Positions 30,478-42,223 of a DNA stretch of 64,000 nt are shown here, piece by piece. Source of the stretch: Drosophila miranda (Eukaryota > Arthropoda > Insecta > Diptera > Drosophilidae); assembly GCF_003369915.1 (NCBI RefSeq), contig NC_046676.1, forward strand, positions 5,022,001 through 5,086,000. The letters are read 5' to 3'. The notes beneath the pieces are model-generated. The model made no database searches. It was not told the origin of the DNA and saw only the letters and a list, made by a program, of their open reading frames with translations. The first letter of the stretch is position 1, and each line of letters opens with the position of its first letter. The position numbers were made by a program, and so were the translations under genes.

Positions 30478-31740
30478 TATCGAAATATTGATATCTATAA
30501 ATAAAAGTTAACATTTGTAGTAGCCAGCACAAAAATATAGGGAATTGGTTATCTTCTTTCGTCTCGTGAGACCCCCTAGTGATCTTTCAAATGATCAAGC
30601 TTTAGCCGCTCTTAAGGTTGGATCAAAGCTTTAGCCGCTCTTAAGTCCGAACGCCCACGCACACATGCAAGCGACGGACAGTGGGAAGCATAGACGGCAA
30701 TCGTACGATTGCACAGTTAAGCTATGCTGTGCATTAGACGATCGTCTAATGCTGCTCGAATGTTCTAGATCATACGATTGCACAGTTAGTAAAAAGCTCA
30801 AAAGCTCTGCTGCACAGGCTACTCAGTCCATCGTCTATTACTGCTTTGAACAAAAGAAGAAAGTTGATCGATCTGTAAAGACGTGATAATTCCCGAGTGC
30901 GAGCAACATACACAGTGCACACATATATATATAGTGCTGTCCGGAAAATATATATATTTCCACATATATATGCTGGAAGCATATAATTACAAGTGCCGTA
31001 CAGTCCAGGGGTCAGTGAATAAGAAGAATTTAGTGCAGATATATTTGGGGAAAAAGGTATGTTTTCATATTAATGCCGTGCACGTGCTGACATAACCTAT
31101 GTTGCAGGGAAGTGTACCTAAGCTGCCCCATCGCGGTATAGTCTCGAGAAGACTACCCTGGGAGCTGGCTTAGGCGTACAGTTGTCGAGGTCTCTCCAAC
31201 TCCAACCATAATTCATCTTTTCTGGATCTTATATTACCACCGAGTTCGGAATCTCCAAAGATCCAAGTGAACCAGATCAGCCTCAATCGCCAAGAATTTT
31301 TAGTGCTGCTCAGTCATAAATAACTAAATATAGGCTTGGCGGAAGATTCGTCAGTACGGCCAGGAACCATATACATCGCACCTGTTGACCTCTAACCAAC
31401 TTCAGGCGGACAAGAGTCTACAAAGCAGCCGCACGGGATCGAGTTTTGTCCAATTTACATTTATTTCATTATCAAGTTCCAACGCATAACACCAGCAGTT
31501 TAACGTAATGTAACTGAAACTTTATTAACACCCCTCTTTGATGTTACGCGCGTACATATCTACATACATATGTGCATATGCACACTAAATTGTCTTTCGT
31601 TTGTTACTTTTTGGTTCAATTTTCGCGATAGAGCATAACAATTAAATTTCTGTCTGTATTATGAAAACCAAAACAACTGGCTGATGACTATGCGACGGTG
31701 TTTGTAGCGTAATTGTATTGTATGCATTATATATTTATGA
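30478..31740. other. Unassigned stretch with palindrome and tandem repeats
   Basis: The first 30-35 bp are host DNA and include an AATAAA near 30500 that may be the original tetraspanin poly(A) signal. From about 30510 on it looks like a fragment of an unidentified element. It has a near-tandem repeat of about 24 bp ending 'TTTAGCCGCTCTTAAG' (30598-30645) and two copies of TACGATTGCACAGTTA (30704-30719; 30773-30788). These flank a perfect 22-bp palindrome (30731-30752). There is also a possible intron (GTATGT at about 31056 to CAG at about 31108). No ORF of note is present. Confidence 0.4.
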
Positions 31741-31759
31741 TTTTCCATATTTTAAACAG

Positions 31760-31824
31760 CTGCGGTCAACATCTACGACATCATTGAGCCCAACGATCAG
31801 CGTAAGACAATAACGCCGGAGTGA
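31760..31824 (+). CDS. Possible orphan host exon
   Basis: An acceptor-like run (CATATTTTAAACAG) is followed by about 65 nt that read AVNIYDIIEPNDQRKTITP in the frame whose codons begin after 'CT'. A GTGAGTAATT donor-like site then follows. Base composition differs from the AT-rich surroundings, and the reading has no stop. No flanking coding exons were found within the repeats on either side. I do not recognise the peptide. It may be part of a larger gene outside the readable sequence, or a chance match. Confidence 0.3.
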
Positions 31825-32065
31825 GTAATTATGTACAGCGAAAAGTAGTTTGGTCAAAAGAGCCATTGGCTTGAAAGTGTAGATATGCAAACAACGTATA
31901 ATGATTCAAACCCGTCTGCTCAGTGTGTATAATGCACCCCAGTCTGATCTAGCTTTTGTTTACGATTTCGATTCTTATTCTCTCGTTTTTATATATATAT
32001 ATATATCTATACCCTAATAATTTTCATGCTTTAAATAATGAATTTATAACTAAACTTATATGATA

Positions 32066-33144
32066 ACGAGGTGGAACGTTGTGAGTTGCTGCGGACACCG
32101 CAACTCTACAGTTATACACGATACTAAGTCAGTATGGCTCTCCTGCGGCAGACGCCGCTAATATTGAACCACACGACAAAGAGTGCGTGCGAGAGAGACA
32201 GAAAATCAGTCTGAGCGTGACGTCGGGCGCTGCGTAGCCAGTGCAAATTGATTTGTTCCTTTTGGCTACAAAAATGATCCGATCTGATCCAGATTCAGCA
32301 ATCTGATAGATATGGTCATTATCTATGATTCTGCGTTTTTAGTTTTCTCGAATGTGCAATATTGTGGATGCAACAGATTTTCGTCCTTTGTGAGGGCGGA
32401 AGGGGGTGGGGCGAAATTCTGAGATATACGTTTTATAGTGAGATCTAACAGAAGTGCGGATACCAAATTTGGTTACTCTAGCCTTAATAGTCTCTGAGAT
32501 TTGAGGATGCCCCAGATTTTCGTCCTTTGCGGGGGCGGAAGGGGGTGTGGCGAAATTTGGACACAAAACGGTCAAGGTCCGATATCACAGGAGTGTGGAT
32601 ACCAAATTTGGTTGCTCTGGCTTTTATAGGTTCTGAGATCATTGAACTCATATTTTGCAATTGACAAAACCGACCATGAAACCTGTGTGTTTGAGAGAGA
32701 CAGAGCGAGAAAGAATGAAATTGTTTTCTTGATTCTGGCTATAATCATTATACGATCTGGTTCAGATTTTGCACTGTAGAAGATATGGTCATCCTCACCG
32801 ATTCTGCGGATGCCACAGATTTTCGTCCTTTGTGGGGGCGGAAGTGGGCGGGGCGAAGTTTTGAAATATTTTTGTAGCAGTGACATATCACAGAAGTCTG
32901 GATCCAAAACATCGTTGCTCTAGCTCTTATAGTCTTTGAGCACTAGGCGCTGAAGGGGACGGACGGACGGACGGACGGACGGACAGACGGACAGACAGAC
33001 AGGGCTCAATCGACTCGGCTATTGATGCTGATCAAGAATATATATACTTTATGGGGTCGGAAACGATTCCTTCTGGACGTTACACACATCCACTTTTACC
33101 ACAAATCTAATATACCCCAATACTCATTTTGAGTATCGGGTATA
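32066..33144 (-). mobile_element. DINE-1 copy 4
   Basis: This copy is essentially full length. The TATACCCGATACTC end is at 33144 and the 3' hairpin and GTTCCACCTCGT end at 32066. The (CCGT)n tract lies opposite 32950-33000. A segment of about 30 bp is missing in the 5'-most module (near 32807) compared with copies 2 and 6. Confidence 0.95.
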
Positions 33145-33500
33145 ATTAGGATTAAGGAAATATTACCCACAAATTAGAACCTAAGTCAATTGTTGTGTTT
33201 CTACAACTGCAACGTAATGAATATTGAAATTGAAGTCTCCCATTATATTAAAATATGAATCGTTTTGAATTGAAATGAATCTTTAAAATCATAAAAATGG
33301 TCTGTCGAGTATCCGTGCCAGGATCTTATAAAATGTGGTAAGTCTTAGTAAAGGATTCATCAAGGGACAATGCAAGAACTCGAACGCATTGTCATGGTAG
33401 GGTGGGTACAGAAGAGAGGGGCAATCAACACCTAGGTTCTCTCTAAATAGAAATGGTTCAGTAGGGCTGTTTGAGATGCCAAGCTTTTTTGGCACCTATG
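33145..33500. other. Unassigned AT-rich sequence
   Basis: This stretch lies between DINE-1 and the BEL/Pao 3' LTR. Nothing recognisable is present apart from a short TAGGGTGGGTA motif. Confidence 0.4.
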
Positions 33501-33862
33501 TGTTTCAAAAATGAAAAGAGATTTCGGGTTAAACTTTATAATTCGTATTTAATCTTGGTGGCTTAGCGGAAGCCGATTGCTTGCTATTGCCAGATAAACC
33601 TTATGCGAGATCGATATGCAACCAATGCGCAGAGGGGTTAGCATAGAACTAAACTATAGACGACGGCGTTAGATCAAAGTGATTGCCGAAGTGGCGGCAG
33701 CAGATCAAAGTAGTTGCCGAAGTGGCGGCGGCAGAGAGCCCCTTTAGCGGGAGAGCGCAGCAGCTCTGCAGAACGTCAACGTTTTACAACATAGGCGGCT
33801 CTCTCTGCTCATACAATAATAATGTTAAAGTTACGGTTATTCTTCAGCGGCTGGCCCGAACA
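33501..33862 (-). repeat. 3' LTR of the BEL/Pao element (about 362 bp)
   Basis: On the minus strand it starts TGTTCGGGCC immediately after the polypurine tract, inside the end of the pol ORF, as in other BEL-type elements. It is taken to end ...TGAAACA at 33501. The outer end is inferred from the TGT...ACA rule only, because no second LTR is available for comparison. Confidence 0.55.
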
Positions 33863-36800
33863 TTCTCCCCCCGTTGGGAGCTAGTCTCTCAACAGATTCC
33901 TTAAGGGGCAGCAAACATAGCCGAGTGACGGCCCTCCTGATGTTTCCTGAGGATGTCTTCAGGTCAGCGACGCGACACACTCCGTCCTTGCCCAAAACGA
34001 CATCGACCACTCTAGCCAGTGGCCAACGCATTGGAGGAAGATTTTCGTCCTTCACCAGAACGAGGTCGTTCTTGCAGATGTTTTGCGCGGGGGTACGCCA
34101 CTTCGCGCGCTCTTGCAAAAGAGTGAGATACTCTTCGCGCCAACGGCTCCAAAATATTTGCTGTAGTTGGGTGACCCGCTGCCAGCCATCCAGACGATTG
34201 TAGTTCAGCTTCGTTAGGTCAGGCTCGAGGATTTGCTCATGGGGGCCGCCTAAAAGCAGATGAGCAGGAGTCAAAACGTCTAAATCATCAGGATTTTCTG
34301 AAAGCGAGAGCAAAGGGCGAGAGTTAACAATTGCAGTGATCTGACAGATCAGAGTGCGCAGCTCGTCGAAGCTAAGCACAGATGGTCCAACTGAGCGGTA
34401 CAGGTGATATTTTGCGGTCTTCACGGCCGCTTCCCACAACCCGCCAAAATGCGGAGAGCGAGGTGGGATGAAACGCCAGTCGATCGAGTCAGCCAAGCAG
34501 GATTCGTGGACCTCCTTCATATGCGGTTCGCTCAGACAAAGCTTCTTTAGCTCCAGAAGCTCGTTCTTGGCCCCAACGAAGTTTGTCGCATTGTCCGACC
34601 AAATTTGACTTGGCCTTCCTCGAGTGGAAGTAAAACGCTTTAGTGCGCCTAGAAACGATGCGGTGGTCAAATCCTTTACGAGCTCCATGTGTATAGCCTT
34701 AGAAGTGAAACAGATGAATACCCTAATGTAGCACTTGATCGGAGGCCTCGTGCGGATTTCTGATCGGTAGAAAAAAGGTCCACAGTAATCTACTCCAGTG
34801 ACTTCAAAAGCTCGAGATCCTTCCAAACGTTCCTTAGGTAGGTCTCCCATGATGTGTTCGACCATGCGCGGCCTAGTCCTGAAGCATCTCACACATCTGC
34901 TGACGACCCTTGACACTGCCTTAACACCTCCAATGGGACAATATTCCAGCCGAATTTTGGATAGCAAGGCGCGAGGTCCGGCATGGAGGTTTCTTTCATG
35001 ATAATATCTTATCAGCGCAAAGGTAATGGAATGTCCCTTTGGCAGAATGAGCGGGTGCTGAGCGTCAAATCCTAGCGATGAGTTGCCAAGACGACCTCCA
35101 ACTCTAAGTAGTCCAGAATGATCGATGAACGGGTTGAGCGAACTAATAGAACTGGATTTCATGACTTGACCATTGCGCCGAATCTCCTTTATGTCCATCC
35201 ACAAATTTGCCAGCTGAATGTGTCGAATTAGAAGATGCGTTCCTTGCCGAATATCAGAAACGGTGAGTCCTGGATGCCTAAGACGATGTATAAATTTATG
35301 CATGTAGGCGAATGTGCGCTGCATGCGAAAGAATGAATTCGCCAATTTGCATCCGGACGTGAGATCGGCATGTGGAGACGTGATTAGCAATCCTCTCTTG
35401 CGAAGCTCCAAAGTTGCTATGTTGTTAGATGGAGATACAGGCCACTTATCCTTGGAGCCTAGCAAAAAGGATGGGCCGTGAAACCATAGCTCTGACTGGA
35501 TAGGATGGTTGGGAAGCGAGCCTCTCGAGAGAATATCAGCAGGATTTAACGATGTGGGAACATAGCGCCATTCCATGGCTGCCGTCAACTCCTGAATTGA
35601 TGCCACTCGATTTGCCACGAAAACTTGAAATTTAGCTGGCTCGTCCCTAATCCAAGATAATGCTGTTGACGAATCCGAACAGCAATAGAACCGACCTGTA
35701 AAGATTCCCATGTCCTTTACATTCTGCATGATTTTCGCAAGCAAATGGGCTCCACTTAATTCCAGCTTAGGAATCGATATAGTCTTTAGCGGCGCCACTC
35801 GCGACTTTGAGCACAAAACGTGGCTCAAAGACTGGGCTTCCCTGGACACGACATACACGCAAGCGCCATATGCTTCTAAGCTGGCATCACAGAATCCGTG
35901 AACTTCTGTAGCCACACTAGAACGAAGAACCAAGCGAGGAAATGAGATCCGAGAAATGCTTGCCAAACTATTTCTCAAGTCCATCCAAGTTGAATGCAAC
36001 GCTGAGGGTAGGCTTTCATCCCAATCCAAATTTTCTCTCCAAAGCTGCTGAAGGAAGATTTTGCACCTGACAATGACTGGATTTATCAATCCAAGAGGGT
36101 CGTAGAACCGCGCAATCGTAGATAAAACCGACCGCTTTGATGGCTTTGAGTTTGTGTCCAGTGCGGACAAGGCAAAAAGCAGCTGATCCGAAGCAGGGTC
36201 CCACGCTAAGCCGAGAGTTTTGGCAATGTCGCTTCCATCATTAAACTTTAGGAACTTCTCTATGTCATCTTCAGGGGTTCCCTCAAGTACTTCCTGGTGA
36301 CTGGAGCACCATTTCCTAAGTCTAAAATTACCACGGGACAGTAAAGCTGATGTTTGGTGCATCTTGTCCATGACCGGTGCGACCGAATTAACGCCCGAAA
36401 TAAGGTCATCCACGTAAAACTCCTGCCGCAGAGCAGCTGAGCCAAGAGGGTAGGACTCACCCTCGTCGATGGCCAGCTGGTGCATTGCGCGGACCGCTAA
36501 AAATGATGCAGCCCTCGTCCCGTATGTGACGGTGTCTAATGTGTAGACTTGAACCTCGGACTCGATGGAATCTCGCCATAGGATGCACTGATACAAATTG
36601 TCGGGTGGAGACACTCGTACGCAGCGGTACATTTTACAAATGTCCCCAGTGAGAGCGACTGGATATGTTCGAAAGCGAATCAATATGTTAAACAATGCAG
36701 GCTGAATAACAGGGCCTGTCATCATCACATCATTTAGAGAATATCCAGTTGATGTAGCTGCGGATCCATCGAAAACGACACGGAGTTTTGTCGTCGTACT

Positions 36801-37256
36801 GTCCTCCTTTAGGACACAGTGATGAGGCAAGAAATATTTGCAGAGGCTACGGGAATCAGGGTTGACTTGGTGCATATGATGCAAATCAATGTACTCCCTC
36901 ATAAAGGCGGAATACCGCTTCTTGAGTGTAGGATTACGCTCCAGTTTTCGCTCCAGACTGATGAACCGTCGATAAGCCTGAGCATAAGATTCTCCTAAAC
37001 GATCAGTATTGTTATTTAGCGGCAGACGAACTGCATACTCCCCGGATGGCAACCGTGAAAGGTGGCTTACGAAATGTGCTTCACAATCGTCTTCTTCTTT
37101 GGTATTCAACCCAGCCTCCACACAATTCTCGACTTCCCAAAACATACGAAGAGTTTTATCCAACCTTGCTTCCATCTCAGCTATCGAATCTGGACATCGT
37201 GCGTAGCCAAAAGCGCCGAGCTTGATACCTTCTGTCCACCGCCAGATACGATCCAC
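33837..37256 (-). CDS. pol: BEL/Pao pol: reverse transcriptase, RNase H, integrase (1139 codons)
   Basis: The long minus-strand frame opens in the linker before 'LRMFWEVENC', the usual entry to BEL-type RT. RT contains 'LTGDICKMYRCVRV' and the catalytic 'YVDD' near residue 281. RNase H shows 'FCDASLEAYGACVY' (about residue 460). The integrase has an H/C zinc finger ('CVRCF'), then 'GVDYCGPF', 'WSDNATNF' and 'FGGLWEAAVK', giving the D,D,E triad. The C-terminus 'NGGRMFG' is the family's hallmark end and runs into the LTR. No stop occurs inside. The first Met is not a natural start; normally this follows the gag-protease frame directly. Confidence 0.93.
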   Translation of the reverse strand: MDRIWRWTEGIKLGAFGYARCPDSIAEMEARLDKTLRMFWEVENCVEAGLNTKEEDDCEAHFVSHLSRLPSGEYAVRLPLNNNTDRLGESYAQAYRRFISLERKLERNPTLKKRYSAFMREYIDLHHMHQVNPDSRSLCKYFLPHHCVLKEDSTTTKLRVVFDGSAATSTGYSLNDVMMTGPVIQPALFNILIRFRTYPVALTGDICKMYRCVRVSPPDNLYQCILWRDSIESEVQVYTLDTVTYGTRAASFLAVRAMHQLAIDEGESYPLGSAALRQEFYVDDLISGVNSVAPVMDKMHQTSALLSRGNFRLRKWCSSHQEVLEGTPEDDIEKFLKFNDGSDIAKTLGLAWDPASDQLLFALSALDTNSKPSKRSVLSTIARFYDPLGLINPVIVRCKIFLQQLWRENLDWDESLPSALHSTWMDLRNSLASISRISFPRLVLRSSVATEVHGFCDASLEAYGACVYVVSREAQSLSHVLCSKSRVAPLKTISIPKLELSGAHLLAKIMQNVKDMGIFTGRFYCCSDSSTALSWIRDEPAKFQVFVANRVASIQELTAAMEWRYVPTSLNPADILSRGSLPNHPIQSELWFHGPSFLLGSKDKWPVSPSNNIATLELRKRGLLITSPHADLTSGCKLANSFFRMQRTFAYMHKFIHRLRHPGLTVSDIRQGTHLLIRHIQLANLWMDIKEIRRNGQVMKSSSISSLNPFIDHSGLLRVGGRLGNSSLGFDAQHPLILPKGHSITFALIRYYHERNLHAGPRALLSKIRLEYCPIGGVKAVSRVVSRCVRCFRTRPRMVEHIMGDLPKERLEGSRAFEVTGVDYCGPFFYRSEIRTRPPIKCYIRVFICFTSKAIHMELVKDLTTASFLGALKRFTSTRGRPSQIWSDNATNFVGAKNELLELKKLCLSEPHMKEVHESCLADSIDWRFIPPRSPHFGGLWEAAVKTAKYHLYRSVGPSVLSFDELRTLICQITAIVNSRPLLSLSENPDDLDVLTPAHLLLGGPHEQILEPDLTKLNYNRLDGWQRVTQLQQIFWSRWREEYLTLLQERAKWRTPAQNICKNDLVLVKDENLPPMRWPLARVVDVVLGKDGVCRVADLKTSSGNIRRAVTRLCLLPLKESVERLAPNGGRMFGPAAEE

Positions 37257-39123
37257 CCAAGCCGGGTCTTCTGCAGAAGAGGCAGTCCATCGGTGAGTTT
37301 GATTTGCCCTACGCAGAGGAGATCATAAAAAACGCTCGCACCAATGAGAAGATCAACCCGTTGAGGATTGAAAAATTCAGCATCAGCGAGCTGAATGTTA
37401 GATGGAATACGCCAATCGGATACATTTACTGTCATACTTGGTTGAGAATCGGTAATCGTGGGGGCGATGAGAGCAGTAAGTGTAGTTGTGTAAGCAGAGG
37501 TGCGAGAATGCATACAAATGCTTATGGTGGATCCCTCAGTAGAAACGCTGGTATCGCCCAGCCCAGACACAAGTGCAGACGATTGAGTTCTCCTAAGCTG
37601 AAGCTGCTGGGCGAACCTGGATGTGACGAGATGCAGCTGCGATCCTGAATCTAAGATGGCACGACAAGGAACTAAAACGCCAGACCGATTCTTTACGAGA
37701 ACCACGGCTGTAGCCAGAAGCACGACATCAGAGTGAAGACCTTGGGCAGCAAGAGAGGTAGACGAAGGAAGAGACGAGCTGCTAGCAGAATTTTGAGCAA
37801 CGGAAAGAGTGTCCGGTTGAACGGCCAGATCGGGAGGAGTAATACCTGGGCAGCCTTGTGTTGTGGGCTGTATACTATCGAAGTGCAACAAACTATGATG
37901 CCTACCGCCGCATACTCGACATTTTCCACTATTGCATGCGCGGGTCCGGTGCCCCGGCTTTAGGCAATTGAAGCATAGGGAAAGCTTCTTCACTTCTTTG
38001 TGGCGCAGCAACGGTGAGAGATTTCCGAATATCTTGCACGAGTATATTCCATGGCCCGCTGAGTGGCAAAAGACGCATACAGACGGGTCGGCGGAAGAGT
38101 TGGAAGCTACGAACGTTTTCTTAACCTGCGTATAGGAATGGTTTTTTCCCACCTGATCGCTACTAGCGTGTGTCGCTGTGGCATATTTCAACCGCTCCAT
38201 TTTCTGGCAGCGTTGCTGCAAGAATTCGAAGAATTCCTCTGCGGTAGGTATAGCATCCGACGATGTGTGCTCCTCCCATTTGGTTTGCGTCTTCGAATCC
38301 AACTTCTGCAGCAGCATGTTGATGACCATGAATCCTGAAATCTCCTCAGCAGTTCCCAATGTCTGCAACGCTCGCATGTGTAAATTGACTGCATCCGAAA
38401 ACTCCCGAAGCCTTTTAGCAGAAGGCGAGTCTACCCTCTTTAGCCCAAGAATCTTCTTGATGTGTGCCTGGAAAACAAGTCTTTTGTTATTAAAGCGTTT
38501 ATTAAGTATATCCAGAACCGCACGATAATTGGCACTGGAGAGCTCTAACGATCGAACCGAATCCAAAGCCGCATCAGCGAGGCAAGAGCGAAGGTGCTGG
38601 AATTTCTCGATGTCACTGAGATCCGTATCCGCTTAAATCACCGATTTGAACATTGCCATAAAATCCGAGAACTCGACGTATCCACCAGAAAATTTAGGCA
38701 CCTTCAGCTCAGGAAGTCGCTGCTGGTGAGCCATGATGATGGTACTATGTCCGGAATGGCTTGGCAGAGTCGTAGAATGGGCAGCGGCGTGTGACTGGCT
38801 TACTTCAACAGCAGCCAGCAACTCAGCTTTCAACGATATGAAAAGAGTATCGAAGATTTCGCGCAGCTCACTCCCAATCTCGTTTTGATCGAGAGCCTCC
38901 AACTCATTATGGGCCTTATTAAATTCCTCTCGAATTTCTGCCAACATATCAAGGCGCACCTCGACTTCCGCGGCGGTCAGCTTATCGATTTTATTCCCCG
39001 CGAAGGATTCGCCAAGCCTGTGCAATCGATCATATAATGACTGACTTTTACGCTTATACAGACTCAGTCTGGAATCAGCCACCACAATATTTCCGCCCGC
39101 GCCTGTATTCGGATCGTTGTCCA
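37190..39123 (-). pseudogene. gag: BEL/Pao gag-protease, with a nonsense codon and a frameshift
   Basis: The likely gag start is at 39123 (MDNDPN). The frame runs to TAA at 38633-38635 within 'MFKSVI', then continues in the same frame ('DTDLSDIEKFQHLRS') through 'DSVRSLELSS'. A single substitution therefore explains the stop. Downstream are three CCHC-like zinc knuckles ('CVFCHSAGHGIYSC', 'CFNCLKPGHRTRAC', 'CRVCGGRHH'). The aspartic protease has Asp-Ser-Gly (AILDSGS) and ends at 'GWIVSGGG'. A one-base shift near 37190 separates it from the RT frame. Confidence 0.88.
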
Positions 39124-39219
39124 TGTTAACCGTTGTGCAATTCGACACAGCAACGGAAAATGAAATACCGCTTAAGCGACGATGTATAGACGCGAGAGCG
39201 AGAATGCAAGACATTCCTT

Positions 39220-40252
39220 TCCAAAAGGAATCGTTTCCGACCCCATAAAGTATATATATTCTTGATCAGCATCAATAGCCGAGTCGATTGAGCCATGTCT
39301 GTCTGTCCGTCTGTCCGTCCGTCCGTCTGTCCGTCTGTCCGTCCCCTTCAGCGCCTAGTGCTCAAAGACTATAAGAGCGAGAGCAACGATGTTTTGGATC
39401 CAGACTTCTGTGATATGTCACTGCTACAAGAATATTTCAAAACTTCGCCCCGCCCACTTCCGCCCCCACAAAGGGCGAAAATCTGTGGCATCCACAATTT
39501 CGACGATACGCAGAATCGTAGAAGATGACTATATCTTCTAAAGTGCAAAATCTGAACCAGATCGTATAATTATTATAGCCAGAATCAAGAAAACAATTTC
39601 ATTTTTTCTCGCCCTGTCTCTCTCTAACACACACGTAGCATAGCCGGCTTTGCTTAGAGTAAAACATTAGCGCCTAGATCTCAGAGACTACAAAAGCTAG
39701 AGCAACCAAATTTGGTATCCACACTCCTAATATATCGGACCGAGACGAGTTTGTTTCAAAATTTCGCCACACCCCCTTCCGCCCCCGCAAAGGATGAAAA
39801 TCTGGGGATATTCACAAATCTCAGAGACTATTAAGGCTAGAGTAACCAAATTTGTTATCCGCACTCCTGTTAGATCTCACTATAAAAAATATATCTCAAA
39901 ATTTCGCCCCACCCCCTTCCGCCTCCACAAAGAACGAAAATCTGTTGCATCCACAATATTGAGGATACGAGAAAACTAAAAACGCAGAATCATAGATAAT
40001 GATCATATATATCAGGTTGCTGAATCTGGATCAGATCAGATCATTTTTATAGCCAAAAGGAACAAATCAATTTGCACTGGCTACGCAGCACCCGACGTCA
40101 CGCTCAGACTGATTTTCTGTCTCTCTCGCACGCACTCCTTGTCGTGTCGTTTAATATTAGCGGCGTCTGCCGGAGGAGAGCCATACTGACTTAGTATCGG
40201 GTATAACTGTAGAGTTGCGGTGTCCGCAGCAACTCACAACGTTCCCCCTCGT
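39220..40252 (+). mobile_element. DINE-1 copy 5, 5'-truncated
   Basis: About the first 75 bp of the element are missing; it starts within 'CAGAAGGAATCG' next to the BEL/Pao gag leader. The (CTGT/CCGT)n tract (39298-39343), three modules, the hairpin and the GTTCCCCCTCGT 3' end are present. It shares the 'GCGCTAATGTTTTACTC' segment with copy 1 only. Its 3' end abuts the CR1-like LINE copy c. Confidence 0.95.
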
Positions 40253-42223
40253 TTACAATGCTCTTGGCACATTTTTTGATTCTTGTGTCCCGCTTTCTTG
40301 TCTGATTAGATCTGGAAAGCCCCCTTGGTTTACCAAGGAATTATCCAGTCTAAAAACTTAAAATCAAGACTTTATACAACATTTCAAGAAGTTGGTTCTT
40401 CTACTTTTCACTTTTGCTCAGTCAAACTTTTCAGTTCTTAATGCTCAATGCTATAAGAACTACCTATCTCGATGCAGGATACGTTTTTCTCAGGACCCCA
40501 AACAGTCTTACTGCTTCGTAAACAGTAAACGCAGAACCTCCGCACACCCATCCTAGCTATCATTTCGTAATGCGTCGGCAAATAATGATCAGGAAATTGC
40601 CGATCTTTTTGCCCAATTCTTCCAAACCACCTATTCTGAGGAAAGCTACTCTGGTCATCCGTACCCATACGGTTTACCGAGGTCGAACGGCATTTTCAGC
40701 CCCTTGTTAAATGAATGTTCCCTACTTCATGATCTTCGACTAGTTAAGCCGGTGTTTTCACCGGGTTCAGACGGGGTTCCAGGTTGTGTACTCAGGTACA
40801 GCGCCGAGGCTCTGTGTGGACCTTTGCTTAAACTATTCACCCTGTCCATCGATTTTTCTTGACTTCCCCCGATCTGGAAGGAATCGTTTATAATTCCTCT
40901 CCATAAAAAAGGTAGCAAGTCTGATGCAAAAAATTATAGAGGTATAGCAAAGTTATCCGCTATTCCTAAAATGTTTGAGAAGGTTTTAACTCCGCACTTG
41001 CAACATCTCTGCAAGTCACTTATATCTCCAACTCAGCATGGATTTATAAGGCGGCGATCAACCACCACGAACTTGTTAGAGTTTACCTCTTTCATTATTA
41101 AAGGCTTTCAATGTAACTTACAGACGGATGTTATTTACACCGACTTTAGTAAAGCATTCGACTCTGTAAACCATTCCCTTTTAGCGCATAAACTTGACCT
41201 TTTAGGGTTTCCGCCCAACCTCCTGAGATGGATTTCTAGCTATCTTTGTTCCAGGTCTCAAAGAGTCCTCTTCAAAAACTCCCTCTCTTTACCAGTAAAG
41301 GTTTTTTCGGGAGTACCACAGGGCAGCCATCTAGGCATCTACTCTTCACACTCTTTGTTAATGACTTGCCTTCGGTATTAACATACTCTCGAGTACTTAT
41401 GTATGCGGATGATGTTAAACTCTGTGTCCAGTATAAGGACATCTCATTTCATTCTCGATTGCAATCCGATCTCAATATCTTTCAGTCATGGTGTTGTCCA
41501 AACTTGTTACACCTTAATGCCTCGAAATGCAAAGTTATGACATTTCATCGTTCTAGCCCTTTGTTGGCTCCCTATACCCTATTTGGTGCTTCTCTTGAGA
41601 GAATTACCCTGGTGGATGATCTGGGTGTTATGTTAGACCCAAAGTTAAAGTTTTATGAACATATTTCTACCATATTAAATAAGGGCATGGGCCTGCTTGG
41701 GTTTATAAAGAGGTGGTCAAAGGAATTCGACGACCCCTATATAACAAAAACTCTCTAAACCTCGCTTGTTCGTCCGATATTGACTCACTAGAAATTGTAT
41801 ACCGCTGTTCCTTCCACTTTGTAGATCGAATTATTCGTTGCATGAACCATTTAGGGTCTTATGCTCGGATTATAATATCCTCTACCATATTATATCCACC
41901 ACTATTCTCTTCCTATTATTAAATTACTAAACCTCACACAACTTTCTAGTTATTAGTAATTGTAATGGTATTCGTAAATGTATTTTGACGGTAGCTTTAG
42001 TTTCTTAGTAAGTGTAGTACTAATTTTCCTTGAATATTAGTGTTACAACTATCTTTCTTGCATGTACGCGTTTGGTTTGGCTACGCACCGCGCGTCATGC
42101 GGCAGCGCCCCTCGGTCGGTTGGGCGGGAGGAGGGCTGCGTTTTGCCTGGGATCCGCGCGTAACAGTCTTCTGCTGGTGTCACACTGCACTTGACGATGC
42201 AGTCATTGCATGTCAACGTCCAA
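40253..42223 (+). mobile_element. CR1-like LINE, family B, copy c
   Basis: It is the plus-strand counterpart of copies a and b. The ORF2 linker and RT region runs from about 40300. An open piece at 40971-41381 holds 'TDFSKAFDSVNH' and 'GVPQG'. A frame change leads to the next piece (41246-41758) with 'YADD' at about 41403. A stop at 41756-41758 and a deletion of about 360 bp near 41780 remove most of the thumb region relative to copy b. The 3' UTR GC-rich block (42060-42220) ends ...CAACGTCCAAA with no poly(A) run. Confidence 0.88.

Larger units (their letters stand above)
33501..39218 (-). mobile_element. BEL/Pao LTR retrotransposon lacking its 5' LTR
   Basis: On the minus strand the order is gag, protease, reverse transcriptase, RNase H, integrase, polypurine tract (GGGGGGAGAA, opposite 33863-33872) and 3' LTR. 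The 5' LTR and primer binding site are missing: sequence stops about 95 bp before the gag start, where it meets a 5'-truncated DINE-1 (39219/39220). A nonsense codon in gag and a frameshift before RT show that it is a dead copy. Confidence 0.92.
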
